Shown here piece after piece: positions 5,514 to 11,294 of a DNA stretch of 11,294 nucleotides; position 1 is the stretch's first letter, and each line of letters begins with the position of its first letter. The DNA lies in the NCBI GenBank assembly GCA_051001995.1, contig JBPCMT010000062.1, positions 1-11,294 on the forward strand. Reading direction: 5' to 3'. The stretch comes from CAWEHQ01 sp051001995. Its GTDB lineage: Bacteria; Actinomycetota; Thermoleophilia; Solirubrobacterales; Thermoleophilaceae. Both the position numbers and the translations under genes were made by a program. The notes under the pieces were generated by a model that was given only the letters and a program-made list of their open reading frames with translations, was not told where the DNA came from and did no database searches.

Positions 5514-6536
5514 ATGAGCCGAGCGTCGCCGGCGGCGATGCTCGTGGCCGTCCCCTGGTCGATCGGCGCCGCCGCCTTTCGCGGCGGCCAGGCCGCGGCG
5601 GGCATGGTCCTCGAAGCAGCCACGCCGCGACCGCTGGTCGACGCGGCCACCGCCCTTCCCAGGCTCGTCGTGGCTCTGGAGCAACTCGGCGAGGCGCGCT
5701 TCGCGATCGAGCGCCTCGCCGATGCGACCGAGCACCTGGACCGGGTCGCCGAGGCAGCGGCCGGGCTGGACCGCGTGGCGGACGTGGCTCCGGTGCTCGA
5801 CCGACTGGCGAAGGCGCTCGCCCGCTCCGAGGAGTCGATCGAGGGCCTCGCCACGATCGGCCCGGCGCTCAAGCGGATCGCCGGCGCCCGCCCCGCCATC
5901 GAACGCCTCGGAGGCGCCGCCGAGGCCCTCGACCGGCTGGCGGACGCCGCGCCCGCGCTCCAGGCGCTCGCCGAAGTGGGCGACGCGCTCGCAGAGATCG
6001 CCGGGGCGCGCCCGGCGATCGACGAGATCGCGGCGGCCCGCGGTGCGATCGACGAGATTGCCCGCGCGGGCGGGGCCATTGAGGGGATCGCGGGAGCGCG
6101 TCCGGCGATCGACGGGATCGCGGCGGCCGGGAGATCGATCGAGCAGATCGCCGGGGCCGGCGCCGCGATTCAGCGCATCAGCGAGAGTACGGGGGCAATC
6201 GAGCAGATTGCGGCGATCGGGCCGGCGGTGGAGCAGCTCGGGGCCGCCGGCGCCGCGGTGGAGCAGCTCGCCGCCGCCGCGAGAACCCTGCCCGAGCTTT
6301 CGGCGAGTGCGGGCGAGCTGTCCGAGCTGCCGGTGCGACTCGCGGAGCTGACGCGGCACCTGGACACCACCGCCTCCCAGCTCGCGCCACTGGTGAGGGA
6401 CACGACAAGCCTGTCCGAGAGCATCTCGCGGCTCGACGCCTCCATCACGACACTCGCCGACACCGTCGCGCCGCTTCAGGGCGCGAGCGAGCGCATCGGT
6501 CGCCTCGTGGACCGGATGCCCGAGCGCCGGCGCTAG
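5514..6536 (+). CDS. decapeptide-repeat Ala-rich helical protein, unknown function
   Basis: The protein has 340 residues. A short hydrophobic N-terminus (7-22, AAMLVAVPWSIGAAAF) could be a weak membrane or anchoring segment. Residues 64-103 and 108-277 hold about 21 tandem ten-residue units of the form A-[IVL]-[DE]-x-[IL]-A-x-A-x-[GP], for example AIDEIAAARG, AIEGIAGARP and AIEQIAAIGP. One four-residue insertion (104-107) breaks the register. The C-terminal 60 residues are non-repeating, amphipathic and Ser/Thr-rich, ending in RIGRLVDRMPERRR. Hydrophobics at unit positions 2 and 5 suggest short helices punctuated by Gly/Pro. I recognise no family; a structural, cell-envelope or scaffold role is a guess. 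No clear Shine-Dalgarno sequence precedes ATG 5514, and ATG 5538 is an alternative start. Confidence 0.7.
   Translation: MSRASPAAMLVAVPWSIGAAAFRGGQAAAGMVLEAATPRPLVDAATALPRLVVALEQLGEARFAIERLADATEHLDRVAEAAAGLDRVADVAPVLDRLAKALARSEESIEGLATIGPALKRIAGARPAIERLGGAAEALDRLADAAPALQALAEVGDALAEIAGARPAIDEIAAARGAIDEIARAGGAIEGIAGARPAIDGIAAAGRSIEQIAGAGAAIQRISESTGAIEQIAAIGPAVEQLGAAGAAVEQLAAAARTLPELSASAGELSELPVRLAELTRHLDTTASQLAPLVRDTTSLSESISRLDASITTLADTVAPLQGASERIGRLVDRMPERRR
5703..6344 (+). repeat. about 21 tandem degenerate 30-bp units coding a decapeptide repeat
   Basis: The repeats lie within the 5514-6536 gene. Units are 30 bases with a core like gcgatcgacgagatcgcg and diverged third positions. The first four units run from 5703 to 5822. 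A 12-base insertion (5823-5834) follows, then seventeen units from 5835 to 6344. The best-conserved units are at about 6015-6224. Divergence between units suggests old amplification with retained protein-level constraint rather than recent slippage. Confidence 0.75.
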
Positions 6537-6549
6537 GCGGCTCATCGCT

Positions 6550-6582
6550 CGCCCGCCGGGTCGGATCGGGCCTGCGCGGGCG
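6550..6582. terminator. candidate bidirectional hairpin between convergent genes
   Basis: The 7-base arms cgcccgc (6550-6556) and gcgggcg (6576-6582) are perfectly inverted across a 19-base loop. They sit in the 49-base gap between the convergent ends of the decad-repeat gene and the DUF2269-type gene. There is no T-run on either side. The location suits a shared terminator, but GC-rich inverted repeats arise easily by chance here. Confidence 0.35.
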
Positions 6583-6585
6583 TGC

Positions 6586-7083
6586 CTAGAGGAACGGCTT
6601 GGCGACCATCATGTAGACGGTCAGCACGATGATCAACCCGGCCACGGGGCCCATGATCGCCATCCGCTTGTTGGCACGGTCGAAGTCCGTGCCGAACTGG
6701 ACGTCGCCCTCCGGTCCCGAGGCCTCGATGTCGCGCTCGGCTGCCTGCTGCGCGCGGCGCTCGGTCGGAATGAAGAAGCCGTGGACGAGCCCGAGCAACA
6801 CGAGGACGGCGACGATCCCCCAGCCGATGAACACCTCGCTGAAGTCCCACCGGTCGGCGGCGAGGTAGACGCCGCTCAACAGCACCAGGACACCACCGAT
6901 CGTCACGAGCGAGCGGTCGTTCGCCTGGATCGCCCGCAGGAGGCCCGGCATGCTGCGCGGATCCGAGCGCCCGGCGACGGTGAGCAGGACGCCGTAGGCG
7001 AAGGTGCCGCCAAAGCCGATCACCACCGCGCTGACGTGGATCCATTGGACGATGTCGTAGAAGGAGACCGCGGCGGCCGGCAC
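6586..7083 (-). CDS. DUF2269-type four-helix integral membrane protein
   Basis: The function is unknown. The 165-residue product has four predicted membrane helices at about 13-35, 58-76, 82-105 and 141-161. His16 falls at the start of helix 1 (WIHVSAVVIGFGGTFAYG), and HGFFIPTERR follows helix 3. A helix-1 His with the overall layout matches what I know of DUF2269 proteins. A soluble acidic loop (about 112-135) separates helices 3 and 4. The start is GTG at 7083, with no Shine-Dalgarno sequence but a -10-like TAGGGT six bases upstream, so the transcript may be leaderless. It is convergent with the decad-repeat gene and lies 63 bases from tRNA-Tyr on the same strand. Confidence 0.7.
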   Translation of the reverse strand: MPAAAVSFYDIVQWIHVSAVVIGFGGTFAYGVLLTVAGRSDPRSMPGLLRAIQANDRSLVTIGGVLVLLSGVYLAADRWDFSEVFIGWGIVAVLVLLGLVHGFFIPTERRAQQAAERDIEASGPEGDVQFGTDFDRANKRMAIMGPVAGLIIVLTVYMMVAKPFL

Positions 7084-7089
7084 GAGCTC

Positions 7090-7095
7090 ACCCTA
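7090..7095 (-). promoter_or_regulatory. candidate -10 for a leaderless DUF2269-type transcript
   Basis: The minus strand reads TAGGGT, then six bases (GAGCTC), then the GTG start. The TAnnnT core and 6-7 base distance match leaderless actinobacterial promoters. No -35 is apparent. Read-through from the tRNA-Tyr promoter is an alternative. Confidence 0.33.
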
Positions 7096-7146
7096 ACCCG
7101 TTCGGTGGTCGGGATCGAGTGCGCCTCGACGACCGCACCAAAGCGA

Positions 7147-7228
7147 TGGGGGGAGCAGGATTCGAACCTGCGTAGGCGTAGCCAACGGGTTTACAGCCCG
7201 TCTCCTTTAACCACTCGGACATCCCCCC
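7147..7228 (-). tRNA. tRNA-Tyr (anticodon GTA)
   Basis: This is an 82-nt class II tRNA on the minus strand. The acceptor GGGGGGA pairs with TCCCCCC, with discriminator A. The anticodon stem is ACGGG/CCCGT with loop CTGTAAA, giving anticodon GTA. A long variable arm (about 13 bases, including GGCTACGCC) and the T-arm GCAGG-TTCGAAT-CCTGC follow. The long variable arm is expected for bacterial tRNA-Tyr. CCA is not encoded. Confidence 0.97.
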
Positions 7229-7243
7229 GGGACGTGACCGCCG

Positions 7244-7249
7244 ATTCTA
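7244..7249 (-). promoter_or_regulatory. candidate -10 element for tRNA-Tyr
   Basis: The minus strand reads TAGAAT, five of six matches to TATAAT, ending 15 bases before the tRNA 5' end. It is the best -10-like hexamer in the window. The hexamer 17 bases further upstream (GGCGAG) does not look like a -35. Confidence 0.5.
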
Positions 7250-7319
7250 CGAGGCGCACCCCGAACCTCGCCGTGAGCATGGTCCGCGCGTCGTTCGGAT
7301 AGGAGATAGACGTCTCCGA

Positions 7320-7324
7320 GGAGG
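7320..7324 (+). promoter_or_regulatory. strong ribosome binding site of the membrane-protein/selenoprotein unit
   Basis: GGAGG lies five bases before ATG 7330 and decides that start. Just upstream, 7303-7318 is an inverted repeat (ggaga-tagacg-tctcc) containing the palindrome agacgtct, a possible operator. Confidence 0.6.
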
Positions 7325-7329
7325 TCGCC

Positions 7330-7782
7330 ATGGCTCAGCAAGTCGCAGACTCAGTGAGCAACCGGGGCGAGCGCTGGCTCGTCGTCGGTCTGGTGGCGTA
7401 CGGCCTCTACCACCTCGCGCTTGGCCTCCTGATGGTCATCGCCCCCGGTACCTTCTTCGCGGAGATCGGGCCCTTCGGCGTCCAGAACGACCACTACATC
7501 CGCGATACGGCGACATACAACCTCGCGGCGGCAGCCGTGCTCTTCGCCGCCGCTCGACTGCGCTCATGGCGAGTACCGGTGCTCGTATTCCTGCTGATCC
7601 AGTTCGCGTTCCACTCGATAAACCATCTGGTCGACATCGACGAGGCCACCCCCGAGTCGCTGGGCGTTGCCGACTTCGTCGGCCTCCTCGCCGGAACCGC
7701 CCTCCTCGCCCTCCTGCTTCTCGTGGCACGCCGCTCGGCGCGGACCGGCTCGGCCACCTCGAACGACGTCGCCGCGAGCTGA
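7330..7782 (+). CDS. four-helix membrane protein coupled to the AhpD-like gene
   Basis: The 150-residue integral membrane protein has no function I can name. Helices are at about 17-39, 62-77, 82-100 and 113-133. The stretch FFAEIGPFGVQNDHYIRDTA (42-61), just before helix 2, and FHSINHLVDIDEA at the end of helix 3 (His95, His99, Asp102, Asp104) are rich in His/Asp. They look like conserved functional elements, perhaps for metal, haem or quinone contact; that is inference. Proteins with an N-x-H-x-x-R-D motif of this kind are loosely similar to DoxX/DUF4345-like small membrane proteins. Its TGA shares a base with the ATG of the next gene (TGATG), so the two are very likely translated together. 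Confidence 0.75.
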   Translation: MAQQVADSVSNRGERWLVVGLVAYGLYHLALGLLMVIAPGTFFAEIGPFGVQNDHYIRDTATYNLAAAAVLFAAARLRSWRVPVLVFLLIQFAFHSINHLVDIDEATPESLGVADFVGLLAGTALLALLLLVARRSARTGSATSNDVAAS

Positions 7783-8321
7783 TGGAGATCTTCCGCAAGC
7801 TCCGCGCCTACGGACGCGTCCTGGCCGGCACCCGCTACCGGCGCCCGCCCGACCTCGTCCGGCTCCTGGCGAAGCGGCCCGCGATCATGGCCGGGGCCTC
7901 GGCGTACGAGACCGGCCTGCTGGCGAGCGGCCGCGTGGACGGGCGGCTCAAGGCGCTCGGCCAGATCAAGACCGGCGCGCTGATCGGCTGCCCCTTCTGA
8001 CTTGACATCGGCTCTGCCGTGGGCAGGGAGATGGGCGTGACCGAGAGGCAGCTGCAGGAGATGGGCCGCTACCGCGAGAGCTCGGCGTTCTCCGCCGACG
8101 AGCGGCTCGCGCTCGACCTCGCCGTCGAGATGTCGAAGGCGCCGGTCGCTGTGCCCGACGAGCTGCTCGTTCGCCTGCGCGCGCGCTTCGGCGAGGCGGA
8201 GCTCGTGGAGCTGGCCGCGGCGATCGCCTGGGAGGGCTATCGCGCCCGCTTCAACCTCGTGTTCGGAGTCAGTGCGGTCGGTTTCTCCGAGGGCGCGGTC
8301 TGCGCCCTGCCCGAGCGTTGA
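7782..8321 (+). CDS. carboxymuconolactone decarboxylase/AhpD-like selenoprotein (in-frame TGA read as Sec73)
   Basis: This is a thiol-redox or peroxidase-like protein of the CMD/AhpD fold. The frame from ATG 7782 meets TGA at 7998-8000 and continues unchanged to TGA 8319-8321, 179 residues in all. Before the TGA it reads LKALGQIKTGALIGCPF; after it LDIGSAVGREMGVTERQLQ, then ERLALDLAVEMSKAP and ARFNLVFGVSAVGFSEG, all CMD-family character. Family members usually have CPFC followed by xDIG here, so the TGA replaces the second, reactive Cys of CxxC: Cys70-Pro-Phe-Sec73. A SECIS-like hairpin follows at 8006-8033. Redox-cysteine replacement, correct element spacing and an intact downstream frame argue for selenocysteine rather than a nonsense mutation. 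No sel genes are in the window. It is coupled to the upstream membrane-protein gene by TGATG. Confidence 0.78.
7998..8000 (+). other. in-frame TGA, putative selenocysteine codon
   Basis: The TGA follows TGC CCC TTC (Cys-Pro-Phe) and falls on the second cysteine of the family's CxxC centre. The next base is C. Upstream and downstream frames are identical, with no shift needed. Confidence 0.75.
8006..8033 (+). promoter_or_regulatory. SECIS-like hairpin downstream of the TGA
   Basis: The lower stem CAUC (8006-8009) pairs with GAUG (8030-8033), and UC (8013-8014) with GA (8028-8029). The upper stem UGCC (8015-8018) pairs with GGCA (8022-8025), leaving the loop GUG (8019-8021). The loop begins 19 bases after the TGA. 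Bacterial SECIS elements are known to have a short upper stem, a G (often G-U) at the first loop positions and a loop about 16-37 bases after UGA. All three hold here, and the spacing is close to that of E. coli fdhF. SelB binding is inferred. Confidence 0.65.
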
Positions 8322-8382
8322 TCCACTGCGCGCCCGCCCCCGTGGCACGCGTTCCCTTCCCGACCTGGCCTCATAGAAAGAC

Positions 8383-8409
8383 TTCCTTTGGGACCATCTC
8401 TCAGAGGAG
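8383..8409 (+). terminator. hairpin after the selenoprotein unit, stable only in plus-strand RNA
   Basis: Within the 133-base gap between the convergent selenoprotein and sigma genes (8322-8454), ttcctttggga pairs with tctcagaggag around the loop ccatc. The stem has 11 pairs, three of them G-U, so it forms in the plus-strand transcript but not well in the complement. There is no T-run. A 3'-end or Rho-independent-like role for the 7330-8321 transcript is plausible. Nothing else nameable is in the gap. Confidence 0.4.
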
Positions 8410-8454
8410 ACACACCATCCGCGGTCGGCGCCGGACCGTAACCGCTCCGCGAGC

Positions 8455-9597
<1,143 letters not shown>

Positions 9598-9669
9598 AGC
9601 CCTCCCCCATTCTCTTCGGACGCAGGCGAGATCCCCGGCGAGGTTCCTTCGACTGCCTTCCGGGCGCAC

Positions 9670-9675
9670 ACGATA
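9670..9675 (-). promoter_or_regulatory. candidate -10 element for the sigma factor gene
   Basis: The minus strand reads TATCGT, with TG four bases upstream of the hexamer, 72 bases before the TTG start at 9597. No good -35 is seen. The 164-base divergent spacer (9598-9761) holds this and a matching TATCGT on the plus strand, and nothing else I can name. Confidence 0.35.
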
Positions 9676-9743
9676 GACAGGTTGGATCGAAGAGGTTGTC
9701 CGCGTCGTGCCTCTCGCCGTCGTGCGCGCGGAGTGTCCGCCGC

Positions 9744-9749
9744 TATCGT
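9744..9749 (+). promoter_or_regulatory. candidate -10 element for the MptA/FolE2-ftsH unit
   Basis: TATCGT lies 12 bases before ATG 9762, so the transcript would have a leader of about five or six bases. There is no Shine-Dalgarno sequence before the ATG, which fits a nearly leaderless message. No clear -35 is present. Confidence 0.33.
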
Positions 9750-9761
9750 CTTCGGTGGCGC

Positions 9762-10766
9762 ATGACCATCGAGACTCCGCTGCTCCGCCGCTCCGACGGT
9801 GACGTGCAGGCCCGCCGGCCGGCGACGGCCATCAGCCTGTCACGCGTGGGCGTGACCGGGGTCGAGAAGGTCATCCGCATCCGTCGCGATCAGACCGAAC
9901 GGCTCTTCTACGCGGAGCTCGAGTGTTTCGTCGACCTCGGGGCGGATCAGAAGGGAGCGCACATGTCGCGCTTCGAGGAGGTCGTGGAGGAGGCGATCGA
10001 CGAGGTCGTGCTGTCGGAGGCCTTCAAGGCCGAGACGCTCGCCGCCCACATCGCGGAGCGCGTCCGCGAGCGCCAGGGCGGCCTGCGGTCCGAGGTGACG
10101 ATCGCGGCGCGCTACCCCGAGCACAGGCCGGCGCCGGTGTCGGGGGCCCTCACGCAGGAGATCTACAAGCTGTTCGGGTCGGCGGTCGCCTCCGCGCGCG
10201 GCACACGCCGGCTTGTCGGGGTCGAGGCGCAGGGGATGACCGCCTGCCCGTGTGCCCAGGAGATGACCGCCGAGCGCGCCCGCGAGCGCCTCGAGCGCGA
10301 CGGCTTCACAAGTGACGAGGTCGACCGCGTGCTCGAGCACGTGCCGGTGGCGACCCACAACCAGCGCGGGATCGGAACGCTCTACGTGGGTTGCCCGGAG
10401 GGGTGCGAGGAGCCGGTCGAGGCCCAGACGCTGCTCCGGATCGTGGAGTCCGCGATGAGCTCGGAGATCTACGAGCTGCTCAAGCGCCCCGACGAGGTCG
10501 AGGTCGTCGAGAAGGCGCACCGCCGGCCCCGCTTCGTCGAGGACTGCGTGCGCGAGATGCTGCGGGCCGGCCTCGAGACCTTCGGCCACGTGCAGGGCGA
10601 CGCCTTCCTGATGGCGCGCCAGGAGAACCTGGAGACGATCCACAAGCACAACGTCGTCGCCGAGCGACACGGGCTCCTGCGCGACCTCGCCCGGGAGATC
10701 GACTCCGGCGAGCCCGGCGGCCGCGACGTGACGATGCGTGAGTGGCTGGAGGCGGCGTCGCGATGA
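9762..10766 (+). CDS. GTP cyclohydrolase of the FolE2/MptA family (type IB), MptA-like
   Basis: The enzyme opens GTP in the first step of pterin/folate (or methanopterin-type) synthesis. From ATG 9762 it has 334 residues. Visible family blocks are FVDLGADQKGAHMSRFEEVV (57-76), GMTACPCAQEMTAERAR (158-174, Cys162 and Cys164), VPVATHNQRGIGTLYVG (194-210) and NLETIHKHNVVAERHG (289-304). GMTACPCAQ and ATHNQRG look closer to archaeal MptA (iron-dependent, cyclic-phosphate product) than to typical bacterial FolE2, which to my knowledge has CPCSK-like and AHNQRS-like versions. The product type cannot be settled here. Its stop overlaps the ftsH start as ATGA. In many actinobacteria folE adjoins ftsH, so this enzyme probably fills that place. 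Confidence 0.88.
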   Translation: MTIETPLLRRSDGDVQARRPATAISLSRVGVTGVEKVIRIRRDQTERLFYAELECFVDLGADQKGAHMSRFEEVVEEAIDEVVLSEAFKAETLAAHIAERVRERQGGLRSEVTIAARYPEHRPAPVSGALTQEIYKLFGSAVASARGTRRLVGVEAQGMTACPCAQEMTAERARERLERDGFTSDEVDRVLEHVPVATHNQRGIGTLYVGCPEGCEEPVEAQTLLRIVESAMSSEIYELLKRPDEVEVVEKAHRRPRFVEDCVREMLRAGLETFGHVQGDAFLMARQENLETIHKHNVVAERHGLLRDLAREIDSGEPGGRDVTMREWLEAASR

Positions 10767-11294
10767 AGGGCTCGCGCGGGACGATCGCGATCCAGGTGGT
10801 GCTCGCCCTGCTGGTGGTGCTGGCGATCGGGCGGCTCGTGAGCACCTCCGAGGCCGCGCCCGAGCCCACCTACTCGGAGTTCATCGTGCAGGTCAAGGCC
10901 GGCGACGTGGAGGCGGTGACGCTCGAGACCGCCGACAACACGATCACGGTCGACCCGGCCGACGGCGAGGAGTACCAGACCGCCTACCCGAGCAACACCG
11001 AGCAGAGCCTGATCAACACGCTGAGGCAAGCGACGGTGCCGATCCAGGTCGAGGGCAAGGGCGGCGGCACGATCGGGACGATCCTGCTCTACGCCCTCCC
11101 CTTCCTGCTGTTCGTCTTCCTGTGGATCTTCCTCATCCGCCGCATGATGGGCGGCGGGTCGCAGCTGATGAAGATGGGCAAGTCGAAGGCGAAGCTGCAG
11201 AGCCCCGAGGCCCCCAAGATCAACTTCCGCGACGTCGCCGGCGTCGACGAGGCGGTCGAGGAGCTCGAGGAGATCAAGGAGTTCCTCGAGAACC
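10763..11294 (+). CDS. ftsH: ATP-dependent zinc metalloprotease FtsH, N-terminal part (cut by window edge)
   Basis: FtsH is a membrane-anchored AAA+ protease that degrades misfolded membrane proteins and some regulators. The 177 visible residues hold membrane helix 1 (about 8-26, IAIQVVLALLVVLAIGRLV), the extracytoplasmic domain (27-100, with PTYSEFIVQVKAGDVEAVTL) and helix 2 (about 103-127). Then come RRMMGGGSQLMKMGKSKAKL and the start of the AAA region, FRDVAGVDEAVEELEEIKEF. Walker motifs and the HEXXH zinc site lie beyond the right edge. ATG 10763 overlaps the preceding gene's stop (ATGA), implying coupled translation and one operon with the GTP cyclohydrolase. Confidence 0.95.
   Translation, partial: MKGSRGTIAIQVVLALLVVLAIGRLVSTSEAAPEPTYSEFIVQVKAGDVEAVTLETADNTITVDPADGEEYQTAYPSNTEQSLINTLRQATVPIQVEGKGGGTIGTILLYALPFLLFVFLWIFLIRRMMGGGSQLMKMGKSKAKLQSPEAPKINFRDVAGVDEAVEELEEIKEFLEN

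Noticed and set aside
5703..6344. Repeat array considered as a CRISPR or DNA-level satellite
   Set aside because: Units are 30 bases with no spacers, are degenerate mainly at third codon positions and keep one open frame, so this is a protein repeat.
3765..6545. A 926-codon open frame on the minus strand across the amidase and repeat-protein genes
   Set aside because: It is Arg/Gly/His-rich with no domain I recognise, and lies opposite a clear amidase with full catalytic signatures. Long antisense frames are common at this GC content.
8019..8321. A separate 100-residue gene starting after the TGA, with the 7782-8000 part as its own gene
   Set aside because: The two parts are in the same frame and together make one CMD-family domain. 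A separate start would lie in the middle of the redox helix and would leave Cys70 without its partner.
9598..9669. N-terminal extension of the sigma factor from GTG 9669
   Set aside because: It has no family character, touches the putative -10 element and contains the ribosome binding site for the TTG start.

Overview
The window is about 70% G+C bacterial chromosome. The gene order (secE-nusG-rplK-rplA-rplJ preceded by rpmG, a principal sigma-70 gene, and a GTP cyclohydrolase gene joined to ftsH), the frequent GTG starts, C+ type L33 and PGPGW-type and DUF2269-type membrane proteins all fit a high-GC actinobacterium. A deep lineage such as Thermoleophilia is my guess; nothing in the window proves it.

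Layout. (1) 1-2881, minus strand: the translation and secretion block, read right to left as rpmG, secE, nusG, rplK, rplA, rplJ (cut by the left edge), with a probable L10-type mRNA leader before rplJ. (2) 3036-3590, minus: a PGPGW membrane protein whose GTG start lies four bases after tRNA-Thr(GGT). (3) 3684-6536, plus: an amidase-signature hydrolase, a small helical protein that appears split by a -1 frameshift, and a 340-residue protein built mostly of about 21 ten-residue repeats. (4) 6586-7228, minus: a DUF2269-type membrane protein and tRNA-Tyr(GTA). (5) 7330-8321, plus: a two-gene unit, a four-helix membrane protein coupled (TGATG) to a carboxymuconolactone decarboxylase/AhpD-like gene. 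(6) 8455-9597, minus: principal sigma factor. (7) 9762-11294, plus: an MptA/FolE2-type GTP cyclohydrolase overlapping (ATGA) ftsH, which runs off the right edge.

The most notable observation is in region 5. The AhpD-like gene carries an in-frame TGA at 7998-8000, exactly where the second cysteine of the family's CxxC redox motif belongs (Cys-Pro-Phe-TGA). The same frame continues with excellent family similarity to 8321. A hairpin with a GUG loop starts 19 bases after the TGA, the geometry of a bacterial SECIS element. I read the gene as one 179-residue selenoprotein with a CxxU centre; a standard gene caller would break it in two or drop half.

Second in interest are the decapeptide-repeat protein with its frameshifted small neighbour, and the archaeal-looking MptA-type cyclohydrolase in the place where actinobacteria usually keep folE with ftsH. 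The ribosomal block and the two tRNA genes look like a spread-out version of the classical tRNA-secE-nusG-rplKAJL order.
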